DNA of 64,000 nt from Actinomycetes bacterium (GTDB lineage: Bacteria; Actinomycetota; Actinomycetes; Streptosporangiales; Streptosporangiaceae): the NCBI GenBank assembly GCA_021793235.1, contig JAJYTD010000015.1, forward strand, positions 21,815-85,814. Reading direction: 5' to 3'. The position numbers and the translations under genes were made by a program. Below are positions 31,150 through 37,843 of the stretch, one piece after another; position 1 is the first letter of the stretch; the number at the start of each line of letters is the position of its first letter. The notes under the pieces were generated by a model. The model worked only from the letters and a program-made list of their open reading frames with translations. It made no database searches and was not told the origin of the DNA.

Positions 31150-32002
31150 AAGCACGCGCTGTCGCGGCCCTCAAGGCTGAGTTCCCGCTTCCGGTGCTGC
31201 TCGACGTTGCCGGTCTGGCACGGTCGACGTACTTCTACCACCAGGCCCGCCAGGGCCGCCCTGATCCCAGGCAGCCGCTCAAGGACGCCATCGCCCACGC
31301 GTTCAAGCAGGCCAGGGGACGCTACGGGCACCGGCGCATCCATACGGTCCTGACCCGCCAGGGGTGGAGGGTCGCCAAGAAGACCGTGCTGGCGTTCATG
31401 CGTGAGGCGGGCCTGGTCTGCGGGGTCCGCAGGCGACGCAACGTCTACCTGGCCTACCGAGGCCAGATCGGCAGGACCGCACCCAACGTCTGGACCGGAA
31501 CTTCTCCGCTGATGCCCCGGCCCGCAAGTGGGTCACCGACGTGACCGAGTTCTCCGTCGGCGGCACGAAGGTCTACCTCTCGCCGGTCATCGACCTGTTC
31601 GACCGGTCCGTGGTCGCCTACTCGATCGGCCCGTCGTCGAGCGTGGGTCTGACCCTGTCCTCGCTGCGCGAGGCGATCACCACCCTGACCGAAGGACAGC
31701 GGCCCCTGGTCCACTCCGACCAGGGCTTCCAGTACCAGCACGCGAGCTGGCGCATGCTGCTGGACGCACACGGGATGACCCAGTCGATGTCCCGCAGGGG
31801 AAACTGCCTCGACAACGCCGTCATCGAGTGCTTCTTCGGCCACCTCAAGTCAGAGATCTTCCAGTCCGGCCGCCCTGAGACCACCGACCAGCTCGTCCCC
31901 GCGATCGAGGAGTACATCCACTGGTACAACACCGAGCGCATCCACACACGGCTTGAGGGCCTGAGCCCGGTATTGGACCGGGCTCAGGCCCTCGTGGCCT
32001 AA
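31146..32002 (+). pseudogene. IS3-family transposase OrfB, frameshifted
   Basis: From the GTG at 31146 the frame reads an OrfB N-terminus (VLLDVAGLARSTYFYH, GRYGHRRIHTVL) up to about 31495, then goes out of frame. The sequence continues one frame over as LDRNFSADAPARKWVTDVTE and through to 32002. One missing C in GTC(C)TGGAC near 31490 would account for it. The DDE catalytic triad lies wholly after the break: first Asp in WVTDVTEF, second in VHSDQGFQYQ, Glu in NAVIECFFGHLKSE. Unless a -1 ribosomal shift or sequencing error is involved, the copy is inactive. Confidence 0.8.
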
Positions 32003-32040
32003 CCTCTCAATTACCGGTCCAACTTCTGGGGACCAGTTCA

Positions 32041-32101
32041 AGGGGTGCTGGTCCCGCTTGTTCGCAGCGGCGACGAGAGGTCCGACGTCACAGACGATCA
32101 T
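32041..32101 (-). pseudogene. VapC-like PIN-domain toxin, 5' fragment cut by the IS
   Basis: From the ATG at 32101 (minus strand) about 20 codons read MIVCDVGPLVAAANKRDQHP, the classic start of a VapC-type PIN ribonuclease with its first active-site Asp at position 5. The frame then runs into the IS right end. The ATGA overlap with the upstream antitoxin-like gene supports a toxin-antitoxin operon. The remaining PIN domain (usually ~110 more residues) is absent on the other side of the IS, where rpsA ends only 42 bp away. Confidence 0.75.
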
Positions 32102-32334
32102 GGGTGGATCTCGGTGCGCAGAATCTCTTTGGCATTCGAGGCGAACTCGGGTTCGGCCTCCACCATCCCGATGAACTCCTCCAGTTCTGGAGGAACCCCT
32201 TCTTCACGGGGGATGAAGCGCCTGACGTTCTCCGTGAGTTCAAAGAGCCGCTCCTCCGGCACCTCTTGCACAAGACGGAGGAGTTCCCGGCGCTGCGGCG
32301 ACACCGCAGGATCTTCTTCAGGTAGCGCGCTCAT
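32098..32334 (-). CDS. VapB-like antitoxin (orphaned)
   Basis: The 78-residue acidic, helical protein (PQRRELLRLVQEVPEERLFEL ... FIPREEGVPPELEEFIGMV; partial) resembles antitoxins that pair with VapC toxins, mainly because of its position: its stop overlaps the start of a PIN-domain gene (ATGA at 32101-32098). No clear DNA-binding motif is seen, so the family is uncertain. TATTCT lies 6 nt before the ATG, indicating a leaderless mRNA, and the promoter is back-to-back with that of coaE. With its toxin truncated it is probably a remnant. Confidence 0.65.
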   Translation of the reverse strand: MSALPEEDPAVSPQRRELLRLVQEVPEERLFELTENVRRFIPREEGVPPELEEFIGMVEAEPEFASNAKEILRTEIHP

Positions 32335-32346
32335 GGTTCCAGAATA
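32335..32346 (-). promoter_or_regulatory. Leaderless-type -10 element of the antitoxin gene
   Basis: On the minus strand TATTCT (32346-32341) lies 6 nt before the ATG at 32334. It is divergent from the coaE box 35 bp away. Confidence 0.5.
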
Positions 32347-32380
32347 GAGGCCTCCGGCCCGCGACGCTTGGAGTGTTCCG

Positions 32381-32393
32381 TAGGATCGGCCGC
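32381..32393 (+). promoter_or_regulatory. Leaderless-type -10 element before coaE
   Basis: TAGGAT (32381-32386) lies 7 nt before the ATG at 32394, with no Shine-Dalgarno; the same hexamer serves polA. Confidence 0.55.
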
Positions 32394-32996
32394 ATGTTGA
32401 AAGTGGGACTGACCGGCGGGATCGGGTCGGGCAAGAGTTCGGTGGCGCGCCGCCTGTCCGAACGCGGGGCGCTGGTCATCGACGCCGACGCCATCGCACG
32501 CGAGGTCGTTGAACCGGGCACCTCCGGACTGGCCGAGATCGTCGCCGAGTTCAGCGAGGACGTGCTCACCCCGGAGGGTGCGCTGGACCGGCCGCGGCTG
32601 GGCGAGATCGTGTTCGCCGACGAGGCGAAACTGGCCCGGCTCAACGCGATCGTGCACCCCCGCGTAGGCGCGCGCACCGAGGAGCTGATGCGCCGCGCCG
32701 ACGAGGGCACGATCGTGGTCTACGATGTGCCGCTGCTGGTCGAGAACGGTTTGACCGAGCTTTATGACCTGGTGATCGTGGTGGACACGCCCGTGGAGAC
32801 CCAGGTCGAGAGGGTGGTGGCCAACCGGGGCATGCCCGAGGACCAGGTCCGCGCCCGCATCAAGGTCCAGGCCACCCGTAAGGAGCGCCTTGCGGCGGCC
32901 GACTTCGTCATCGACAACTCCGGTTCCCCAAAGGCCCTGGATGCCCGGGTGGCCGAAGTGTGGGCGGAGCTGAAGCGCCGCGCCGCGACTCGCTGA
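32394..32996 (+). CDS. coaE: Dephospho-CoA kinase
   Basis: CoaE phosphorylates the 3'-OH of dephospho-CoA, the last step of coenzyme A synthesis. The 200-residue protein has Walker A GLTGGIGSGKSSVA, the substrate-binding VIDADAIAREVVEPG, LNAIVHPRV, YDVPLLVENG and the lid segment NRGMPEDQVRARI. Length is that of the minimal enzyme (no C-terminal GrpB-like domain as in mycobacteria). The ATG at 32394 is preferred over one at 32373 because of the TAGGAT box 7 nt upstream. It is followed by a palindromic repeat and convergent GNAT gene. Confidence 0.95.
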   Translation: MLKVGLTGGIGSGKSSVARRLSERGALVIDADAIAREVVEPGTSGLAEIVAEFSEDVLTPEGALDRPRLGEIVFADEAKLARLNAIVHPRVGARTEELMRRADEGTIVVYDVPLLVENGLTELYDLVIVVDTPVETQVERVVANRGMPEDQVRARIKVQATRKERLAAADFVIDNSGSPKALDARVAEVWAELKRRAATR

Positions 32997-33000
32997 CTCC

Positions 33001-33060
33001 CGCCGATCTCGGGCGGACTTCCCTTTCGTCGGCGCGTGAGAGGGAAGTCTTCCCGAGATC
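33001..33060. repeat. Palindromic dispersed repeat, copy A
   Basis: GATCTCGGG (33005-33013) pairs with CCCGAGATC (33052-33060), with an inner imperfect stem of GGACTTCCCT against AGGGAAGTCT. It lies between the convergent coaE and GNAT genes and its right edge overlaps the GNAT stop codon. It shares its layout and most of its sequence with copies at 36466 and 38407. Confidence 0.85.
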
Positions 33061-33655
33061 AACAGGAGTGATCGGTGGGGCGTCGGCGCGCGGCTCCGGC
33101 TTGCCCTTCCTCCTGTCCTGGCCATTCAGAGGCAAGGACAGCCCAGATCTCGCTGTCGTGGCGAGTCTCGTTGACGGTGACAGCGCTGCGCAGTGTGCCC
33201 TCGTGGGTCATGCCGAGGCGCCGGGCCAGATCGCGCCCAGCAAAGTTGTGCGGGCTGGTCTGGAGCTGGACGCGCTGCATACCGCGCTCGCGGATGGCCC
33301 AGTCGGTCAGCCGGTGCAGTGCTCGGGTCGCCAGCCCCCGGCCCTGGCTTGTGGGAATGAGCCAGACACCGACCTCGCAGGTCTGATTGCGGGTGTCGAA
33401 GGTGCGGAACATCGCCGCTCCGACCAAGCGGCCCGAACTCCAGACCCCGTAGTAGTGACCGGTGTCGCGAGCGCGCCGATCGGTGAAGCCCCGTAGCAGG
33501 CGGCGGGCGCTCTCGACATCTCGGACGCGGGAAGCGACAAAGGGCCACGGCTTAAGGGCGTCACGCGCCGCTTCGACACACGCGGACAGGTCCTCGGCGT
33601 GCCAGGGCTCCAGGGGGCGCAGTTCGTCGGTGTCGTTCAGGCGGCAGGTGACCAT
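33059..33655 (-). CDS. GNAT-family N-acetyltransferase (RimJ/RimL-like)
   Basis: The 198-residue protein shows the RimJ/RimL pattern of GNAT enzymes: LRPLEPWHAEDL at the start, YYGVWSSGRLVGAAMFR, CEVGVWLIPTSQGRGLATRAL (acetyl-CoA loop QGRGLA) and QLQTSPHNFAGRDLARRLGM. It acetylates an N-terminal or small-molecule amine; the substrate is unknown. It is the last gene of a minus-strand set, 7 bp after the gene at 33662, and ends at palindromic copy A. Confidence 0.88.
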   Translation of the reverse strand: MVTCRLNDTDELRPLEPWHAEDLSACVEAARDALKPWPFVASRVRDVESARRLLRGFTDRRARDTGHYYGVWSSGRLVGAAMFRTFDTRNQTCEVGVWLIPTSQGRGLATRALHRLTDWAIRERGMQRVQLQTSPHNFAGRDLARRLGMTHEGTLRSAVTVNETRHDSEIWAVLASEWPGQEEGQAGAARRRPTDHSC

Positions 33656-33661
33656 GGGGCC

Positions 33662-34288
33662 TCACCGAGGTGTGGAGGTTGCCGGGACCGGAAAACGTTC
33701 CTTGAGCACGTGGTACATAGCGGAAGGATCGGTCACGGAGTGCCCCAGCGCCGCATGGAACACATCACGGCCGTCGTCGGGCGGCGCATGGGCCACGACG
33801 TCCATGATCCGGGGTACTTTCTCAGCGAGGAACAGTCCGTCGCGGCTGGGGATCGCGGTGCGCAGGGAGAAGAAGGACACCGGAGGCGGCAGCATCGCCT
33901 CGCCTTTGCTGTCGGTCAGTTCCACGTCCCTCCAGAATCGGCCCACCATCAGCCGGACAGGGGCGTACAGGTTGCGGGCCAGCCACGCCGGCCACTGCAG
34001 CAGTCGCCGTGCCTGGTCCTGGCTGGTCGGCCCCAGCACGGCGATGTTGCGGCAGGCCAGGGTGCCGGCGGTACGGCGATCGGCACGCAGGGCCTCGGCG
34101 TGTTCGACCAGCACCGCGAACAGCGCTGCCTGCTCGCCGGGCACGGCCTGGTAAGCCGACCAGGTGGTGAGCCCACGCTCCACCGAGGGCGCTAGGTAGG
34201 GGCAGCGGTCGATCATGTCCTGTTGATGGGCCACCAGACCGGGGTGGATCTCCGCTGGGTCTGTGGTGGTGGAAACGGCGCAGTGCAT
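33662..34288 (-). CDS. Hypothetical protein
   Basis: This 208-residue protein is not recognised. It begins MHCAVSTTTDPAEIHPGLVAHQ and contains CPYLAPSVERGLTTWSAYQ, helical segments and FFSLRTAIPSRDGLFLAEKVPRIMD. There is no signal peptide or membrane segment. The pattern of Cys-Pro-[aromatic] near the N-terminus recalls small accessory proteins of actinomycete biosynthetic loci, but I cannot assign a family. The ATG at 34288 has GAAAGG 5 nt upstream; a GTG at 34294 is also in frame. Coupled closely to the GNAT gene. Confidence 0.6.
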   Translation of the reverse strand: MHCAVSTTTDPAEIHPGLVAHQQDMIDRCPYLAPSVERGLTTWSAYQAVPGEQAALFAVLVEHAEALRADRRTAGTLACRNIAVLGPTSQDQARRLLQWPAWLARNLYAPVRLMVGRFWRDVELTDSKGEAMLPPPVSFFSLRTAIPSRDGLFLAEKVPRIMDVVAHAPPDDGRDVFHAALGHSVTDPSAMYHVLKERFPVPATSTPR

Positions 34289-34801
34289 CGGCACCTTTCA
34301 GAGGCTGTCGTGGACGAGGGCGGGGACCGGCGTTCGCCCCGCCCTGTCGACCGTTCGATCGGGTCAATGTGGTGGGGGTCAGTCCTTCGTCGTTGGTGGT
34401 GGGAGTGCAGTCCCATGAGACGATCAGCGGGCCCATCCGGCTTTCGGGAGCAGTGCGGGTGGCGAGGTAGTGCTCTCGAAGAGCGTGGTCCAGGGTTCCG
34501 TCAGCATCGGCGAACCACACGGCCGGCAGCGTGCCGTAGCGCTCGTGGTACAGCTTCAGCCATGTTGGTGTGCCCTGGCCCGCGTCCTCGCGGTGTCCGA
34601 CACGGTGGCCCACCGCATCCCTGCACAGGGTCGCGTACTCGGGGTGTCGAGCAGGCGGTGCCATTCTGCGTCGATGTAGGAGGAGAACATCTCCGGCGCC
34701 CGCTCGGCCACGTCAGCGATAGCGAAGAACCTCATCAGTTCCGTCCGCGCGGCCTCCGCGCTGATCCGTTCCGCCTCGCGGGCCCGTTCAGCAACAGCCA
34801 T
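34289..34801 (-). pseudogene. Hypothetical protein gene with frameshift
   Basis: An ATG at 34801 follows AGGAAGGA. The frame encodes AERISAEAARTELMRFF and FSSYIDAEWHRLLDTP up to about 34640, where it goes out of frame. One frame over, the protein plainly continues EYATLCRDAVGHRVGHREDA, PTWLKLYHERYGTLPAVWFA and LDHALREHYLATRT. Adding one base before GAGTACGCG would join the two. The 3' end is unclear because the second frame runs on into the next gene. The family is not recognised. It could be a decayed gene, a sequencing error or a shifty site. Confidence 0.55.
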
Positions 34802-34878
34802 AGCAGTCCTTCCTGTCCGAGACACATGGATGACGCGGTGTCATCGTCCATAACGCTAGGTCTGCTCCGCTTCGGCCC

Positions 34879-35757
34879 TCAACGAACTTGCGGGGACTTG
34901 CGCGGGTGTTCCAGGTCCTCGATGGCCGAGGTGATCAGGCGCCGTGCCTGCGCCCCGGTGACGGCCATCTGGGCCAGTTGCTCGAACGCCCTGATATAGA
35001 GGATGAGTTCGCTGGGAGCTGTCACCGTGATCTGTGCTGACAGTGTTTCGACGTGAATGCGCGCCTGGTCGAACAGGGTGAACGTCTCCAGTGTCCAGAT
35101 CGGCCGGTGCTCGGCACTGAACGGGATCACGCCAAGCGCCACCGAAGGCAGTGACATCACAGACAGTAGGTGTTCTAGTTGGCCTACCATCGTCGCCGCA
35201 TCGGCGACCTGGTAGCGCAGCACGGATTCTTCGACCAGCACCCCGAACCGGTGGTCGCCCTCGTGGAGCACCCGGTTACGCGCCATTCGCGCGGCCACCG
35301 CCTGCTCCACGTCGTCAGGGGTGCCTCTGAACGCCGTGATCGATGAGAGCAGCGCAGCAGCGTAGGTGGAGGTCTGGAACAGCCCGGGTATCACGGTCGA
35401 GCAGTACACCCGCATCAGCCGCGTCTGCTCGAACAACGGAACCCGCGCCTCCTGTGTCCGGCGCAAGCCGGTCCTGTTCTGCCGCCGCCACTCGACATAC
35501 ATCGAGTCGGCGATCCGGGAAGCCGCGATCAGATCCGCATCCTGGTCTGCGGCACCGCATACTCGGCACCACATATGGATGTCGGCATCGGTCGGTGCCT
35601 GCTTGGCCGACTCGATCCGACTCGCCTTGGACTCATGCCAGCCCGCTTCTGCGGACAACGCCCGCGCTGTCAGCCCCGCATCCAGCCGGATCTCCCGCAG
35701 CCGTGCGGCCGACTCCCTCCGGGCGCGCTGCACACTGGACGACGGTGTCTTTACCAT
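34879..35757 (-). CDS. XRE-family transcriptional regulator with DUF5753 domain
   Basis: The 292-residue protein has an N-terminal helix-turn-helix (LREIRLDAGLTARALSAEAG, then WHESKASRIE) at about residues 20-55 and a C-terminal DUF5753 domain (TVIPGLFQTSTYAAALL; VLVEESVLRY; VALGVIPFSAEHRP). This architecture is abundant in actinomycetes, usually next to DUF397 genes and ATP-binding proteins, and influences development or antibiotic production (family knowledge). It lies 33 bp after DUF6879 on the same strand, so the two probably form an operon. Confidence 0.9.
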   Translation of the reverse strand: MVKTPSSSVQRARRESAARLREIRLDAGLTARALSAEAGWHESKASRIESAKQAPTDADIHMWCRVCGAADQDADLIAASRIADSMYVEWRRQNRTGLRRTQEARVPLFEQTRLMRVYCSTVIPGLFQTSTYAAALLSSITAFRGTPDDVEQAVAARMARNRVLHEGDHRFGVLVEESVLRYQVADAATMVGQLEHLLSVMSLPSVALGVIPFSAEHRPIWTLETFTLFDQARIHVETLSAQITVTAPSELILYIRAFEQLAQMAVTGAQARRLITSAIEDLEHPRKSPQVR

Positions 35758-35790
35758 GGTGACAGTCTGCTGGGGTAGTTCAGCCGCGCT

Positions 35791-36303
35791 TCAGGCGGGC
35801 CGGTACTCCTCGTGGTCGATGGCGCGCTCCCACACCGCCTCGAACGCCGATACGCACAGCTCCACCGCAGCAGGATCTTCGGACAGTTCGTCTTCGACGA
35901 TCTCTCCGTCCCCGCTGAAGTGGTGGAAGCGCACCATGCGGCCATCGAAGGCCCAGAAGTCATTGCCGGGCAGATACAAATCCGACGCCAAGCGGCGCGG
36001 CAGCCACCGGACCTGCTCCCCGGCCGCGGTGTTCACCTCCGAGGTGATCTCGTACTCGAAGCGGATGTAGTCGGTGACCGGCTCGGAGACGATTCTCGCC
36101 CGCCGGAACTCGACCCCTCGGGCAACGTGTGCGCGGACCAGATCCGACCACGCCGGATTCACCGGCCGACTGATCGGCTCGCCTGCCTTCCAGCGCAGGA
36201 AGCGAGGATCGTTGGGGGTGTAGGAGTCACGCATCTCCAGGTGGAGCGCCGACGTGGTCGTGGCCGCGATCAGCTCACGAAACGACGGGGGCTTCTCCGC
36301 CAC
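35791..36303 (-). CDS. DUF6879 family protein
   Basis: The 170-residue protein carries the pattern FRELIAATTTSALHLEMRDSY near the N-terminus and HVARGVEFRRARIVSEPVTDYIRFEYEIT in the middle, followed by VRWLPRRLASDLYLPGNDFWAFD. This matches DUF6879, a family commonly encoded next to XRE-DUF5753 regulators (assignment from memory). GGAGGTG precedes the GTG at 36303. A perfect inverted repeat lies 81 bp upstream and may be its operator. Confidence 0.75.
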   Translation of the reverse strand: MAEKPPSFRELIAATTTSALHLEMRDSYTPNDPRFLRWKAGEPISRPVNPAWSDLVRAHVARGVEFRRARIVSEPVTDYIRFEYEITSEVNTAAGEQVRWLPRRLASDLYLPGNDFWAFDGRMVRFHHFSGDGEIVEDELSEDPAAVELCVSAFEAVWERAIDHEEYRPA

Positions 36304-36383
36304 CGATCACCTCCACAATCGCCGTCCTCATGCGGGACCGGACCCGTACCACGGATTCGTTGGCCCTAACACCCGGATCGATC

Positions 36384-36429
36384 GTGCTCTTATGGTCAGA
36401 ATCGGGGTCGAATGTGACCATAAGAGCAC
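36384..36429. promoter_or_regulatory. Perfect 15-bp inverted repeat, probable operator
   Basis: GTGCTCTTATGGTCA (36384-36398) and TGACCATAAGAGCAC (36415-36429) are exact reverse complements separated by 16 nt. The dyad is between the DUF397 gene and DUF6879 gene, both on the minus strand. The 30-31-bp centre-to-centre spacing is near three helical turns, so two dimers could bind one DNA face. It could alternatively form a hairpin in a transcript. Confidence 0.7.
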
Positions 36430-36465
36430 GGTCGAAAGGAACTCAGCTGACTGATGAGCGACCGG

Positions 36466-36533
36466 CCCGCCGATCTCGGGCGGACTTCCCCCTCATCGGT
36501 GTGTGAGGGGGACGTTTTCCCGAGATCGGCGCT
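36466..36533. repeat. Palindromic dispersed repeat, copy B
   Basis: CGCCGATCTCGGG (36468-36480) pairs perfectly with CCCGAGATCGGCG (36519-36531); the inner arms TTCCCCCTCA and TGAGGGGGA also pair. It lies immediately after the DUF397 stop on the minus strand. Confidence 0.9.
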
Positions 36534-36783
36534 ACAGCGCGCCGTTTCGGGCGGCGGCCAGGAACGCGTCCCACTCAGCGGCGGGAAACGCCAAGTGGCC
36601 GAGCTGGGGATACTTGGAGTCACGCAGGGCGGCACCCGGGGAAAGAGGGGCGACCTCGACGCACTCTTGGCCCTGAGCGCTGTAGCTGCTCTTGTAGAAG
36701 TCGGCGGGGATGGGGGCGACCTCAACGCAGTTCTGGTTTTGAGCGCTGTAGCTGCTCTTGCGGAACTCCAGTCTGGTGGTCAT
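36532..36783 (-). CDS. DUF397 protein with duplicated N-terminal motif
   Basis: The 83-residue protein begins with two copies of the DUF397 opening: FRKSSYSAQNQNCVEVAP then FYKSSYSAQGQECVEVAP, followed by the family's end ALRDSKYPQLGHLAFPAAEWDAFL. Ordinary DUF397 proteins (~60-65 residues) have one. DUF397 proteins are small partners of XRE-DUF5753 regulators in actinomycetes and act in the same pathway, possibly as antagonists (family knowledge). Its start overlaps the stop of the upstream regulator by 4 bp. Confidence 0.92.
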   Translation of the reverse strand: MTTRLEFRKSSYSAQNQNCVEVAPIPADFYKSSYSAQGQECVEVAPLSPGAALRDSKYPQLGHLAFPAAEWDAFLAAARNGAL

Positions 36784-37637
36784 GAGGCGCTCTCTAGGGA
36801 TCGCAATACGTCATCGATGAACTCAACGGACAGGGCAGTGGACAGTGCCACGCCCTGGACGTTGCTGAATGCCACGTTATACCGCTCGATTTCGTCTGAT
36901 TGCTCCAGGAACAGGTCATCTGTGGCGGTGCCGACGTAGACGAGCGGCTGATCCTTCGGTTCCAGGAAGTCGAGGATGGTGAACGGTCCTCCCAGAGCAA
37001 GGTGTGCACCCGCATTGTAGGGGAGGACCTGAATGTCGATGTGATGGCGGTGGGCCATGTTCTTCAGGTGGGTGAGTTGCTCACGCATCACCTCGGGTCC
37101 ACCGATGAGGCGGCGCAGCGCTCCCTCATCGATGACCGCCACCATGTGCGGCGGCTTGATCCGGTTGAAGATTTCGCGGCGTTTCATACGTGCTTCGACG
37201 CGGCGAATGACATCCTCTTCCCTGATGGCGCGGCCGGCCTGGAAAACGGCGGTGGCGTATTCGGGGGTCTGGAAGAGACCAGGGATGGCCAGCGCCTCGA
37301 AAGTCCGGATCATCGACGCTTCCGCCTCCCAGTCGGGGAGAGCCTCGTCACCGAAGACATCCCGATACTTGGACCACCAACCGCGCTCCTTGGACTGCTG
37401 GGCGAGCTGGTGCATCGCTTCGCGGGTCTTCTGATCCACCTTGTAGACGTCAGCGAGCGCATCAAGGTCACTCGACCGGAGGCGTCGGGCGTCGGCGGTC
37501 TCGATCCGTCCCAAGGTGGAGCGGGGAACGTTGGCTTCCTGGGCGGCGGCTTCCAGCGTCATCCCAGCCTGCTCACGTAGCCCGCGCAGGACCTGGCCGA
37601 GACGGCGCCGGCGGACATTAGGGCTTCGGTTGTCCAT
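36780..37637 (-). CDS. XRE-family transcriptional regulator with DUF5753 domain
   Basis: The 285-residue protein has an N-terminal helix-turn-helix (LRGLREQAGMTLEAAAQEAN, VPRSTLGRIE; residues ~18-50) and a DUF5753 domain (ALAIPGLFQTPEYATAVF; VIDEGALRRLIGG; IDIQVLPYNAGAHLALGG). It resembles the regulator at 34879 in layout but differs strongly in sequence, so the two are not recent duplicates. The ATG at 37637 lies 6 nt after TAGGGT (leaderless-type). Three TGGGA(A/T)T repeats lie just upstream and may be its own operator. It is translationally coupled to DUF397. Confidence 0.93.
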   Translation of the reverse strand: MDNRSPNVRRRRLGQVLRGLREQAGMTLEAAAQEANVPRSTLGRIETADARRLRSSDLDALADVYKVDQKTREAMHQLAQQSKERGWWSKYRDVFGDEALPDWEAEASMIRTFEALAIPGLFQTPEYATAVFQAGRAIREEDVIRRVEARMKRREIFNRIKPPHMVAVIDEGALRRLIGGPEVMREQLTHLKNMAHRHHIDIQVLPYNAGAHLALGGPFTILDFLEPKDQPLVYVGTATDDLFLEQSDEIERYNVAFSNVQGVALSTALSVEFIDDVLRSLESAS

Positions 37638-37649
37638 GGGGGTACCCTA
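37638..37649 (-). promoter_or_regulatory. Leaderless-type -10 element of the XRE-DUF397 operon
   Basis: On the minus strand TAGGGT (37649-37644) lies 6 nt before the ATG at 37637. Confidence 0.5.
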
Positions 37650-37660
37650 TCGAACCATTT

Positions 37661-37700
37661 TGGGAATCTGAGTTTTGGGATTGAAATATGGGATTCTGAG
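37661..37700. promoter_or_regulatory. Direct repeats upstream of the XRE regulator
   Basis: TGGGAATCTGAG (37661-37672) and TGGGATTCTGAG (37689-37700) match at 11 of 12 positions; a shorter TGGGATT lies between (37676-37682). They sit at the -15 to -55 region relative to the TAGGGT box, where a repressor or activator would bind. Confidence 0.5.
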
Positions 37701-37843
37701 CTTACTATGGAGGAAGTAAGACAGTGTGGTTTACCTGCTGGGGTGAACCGTATGGGATGTCCGCCTCCCTGTCCTGAGAACGGGCCTCTTCGTGGACGTT
37801 CCCGCTTGTTTCTGCCTCCTCCGACCCGAGACAAGGAGTCCGC

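Larger units (their letters stand above)
30603..32040 (+). mobile_element. IS3-family (IS150-like group) insertion sequence, 1438 bp
   Basis: Terminal inverted repeats are TGAACTGCTCCCCGGAAGTT-GGAC (30603-30626) and, reversed, TGAACTGGTCCCCAGAAGTT-GGAC (32017-32040), matching at 22 of 24 positions. AGG stands immediately outside both ends (30600-30602 and 32041-32043), consistent with a 3-bp target duplication. Inside are orfA and an overlapping orfB transposase, the usual IS3 layout. orfB carries a frameshift. The right end cuts a PIN-toxin gene. Confidence 0.92.

Noticed and set aside
31480..31545. Programmed -1 frameshift inside orfB
   Set aside because: IS3 frameshifting normally joins orfA and orfB at their overlap, not inside orfB; no slippery A/T run is present here. 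A mutation or error is simpler.
31850..32101. 83-codon frame from the toxin start into the IS
   Set aside because: Only the first ~20 codons resemble a PIN domain; the rest is antisense to the transposase.
36454..36939. Plus-strand frame starting with [14 protein letters not shown]
   Set aside because: It is a translation of palindromic copy B and the antisense of the DUF397 and XRE genes.
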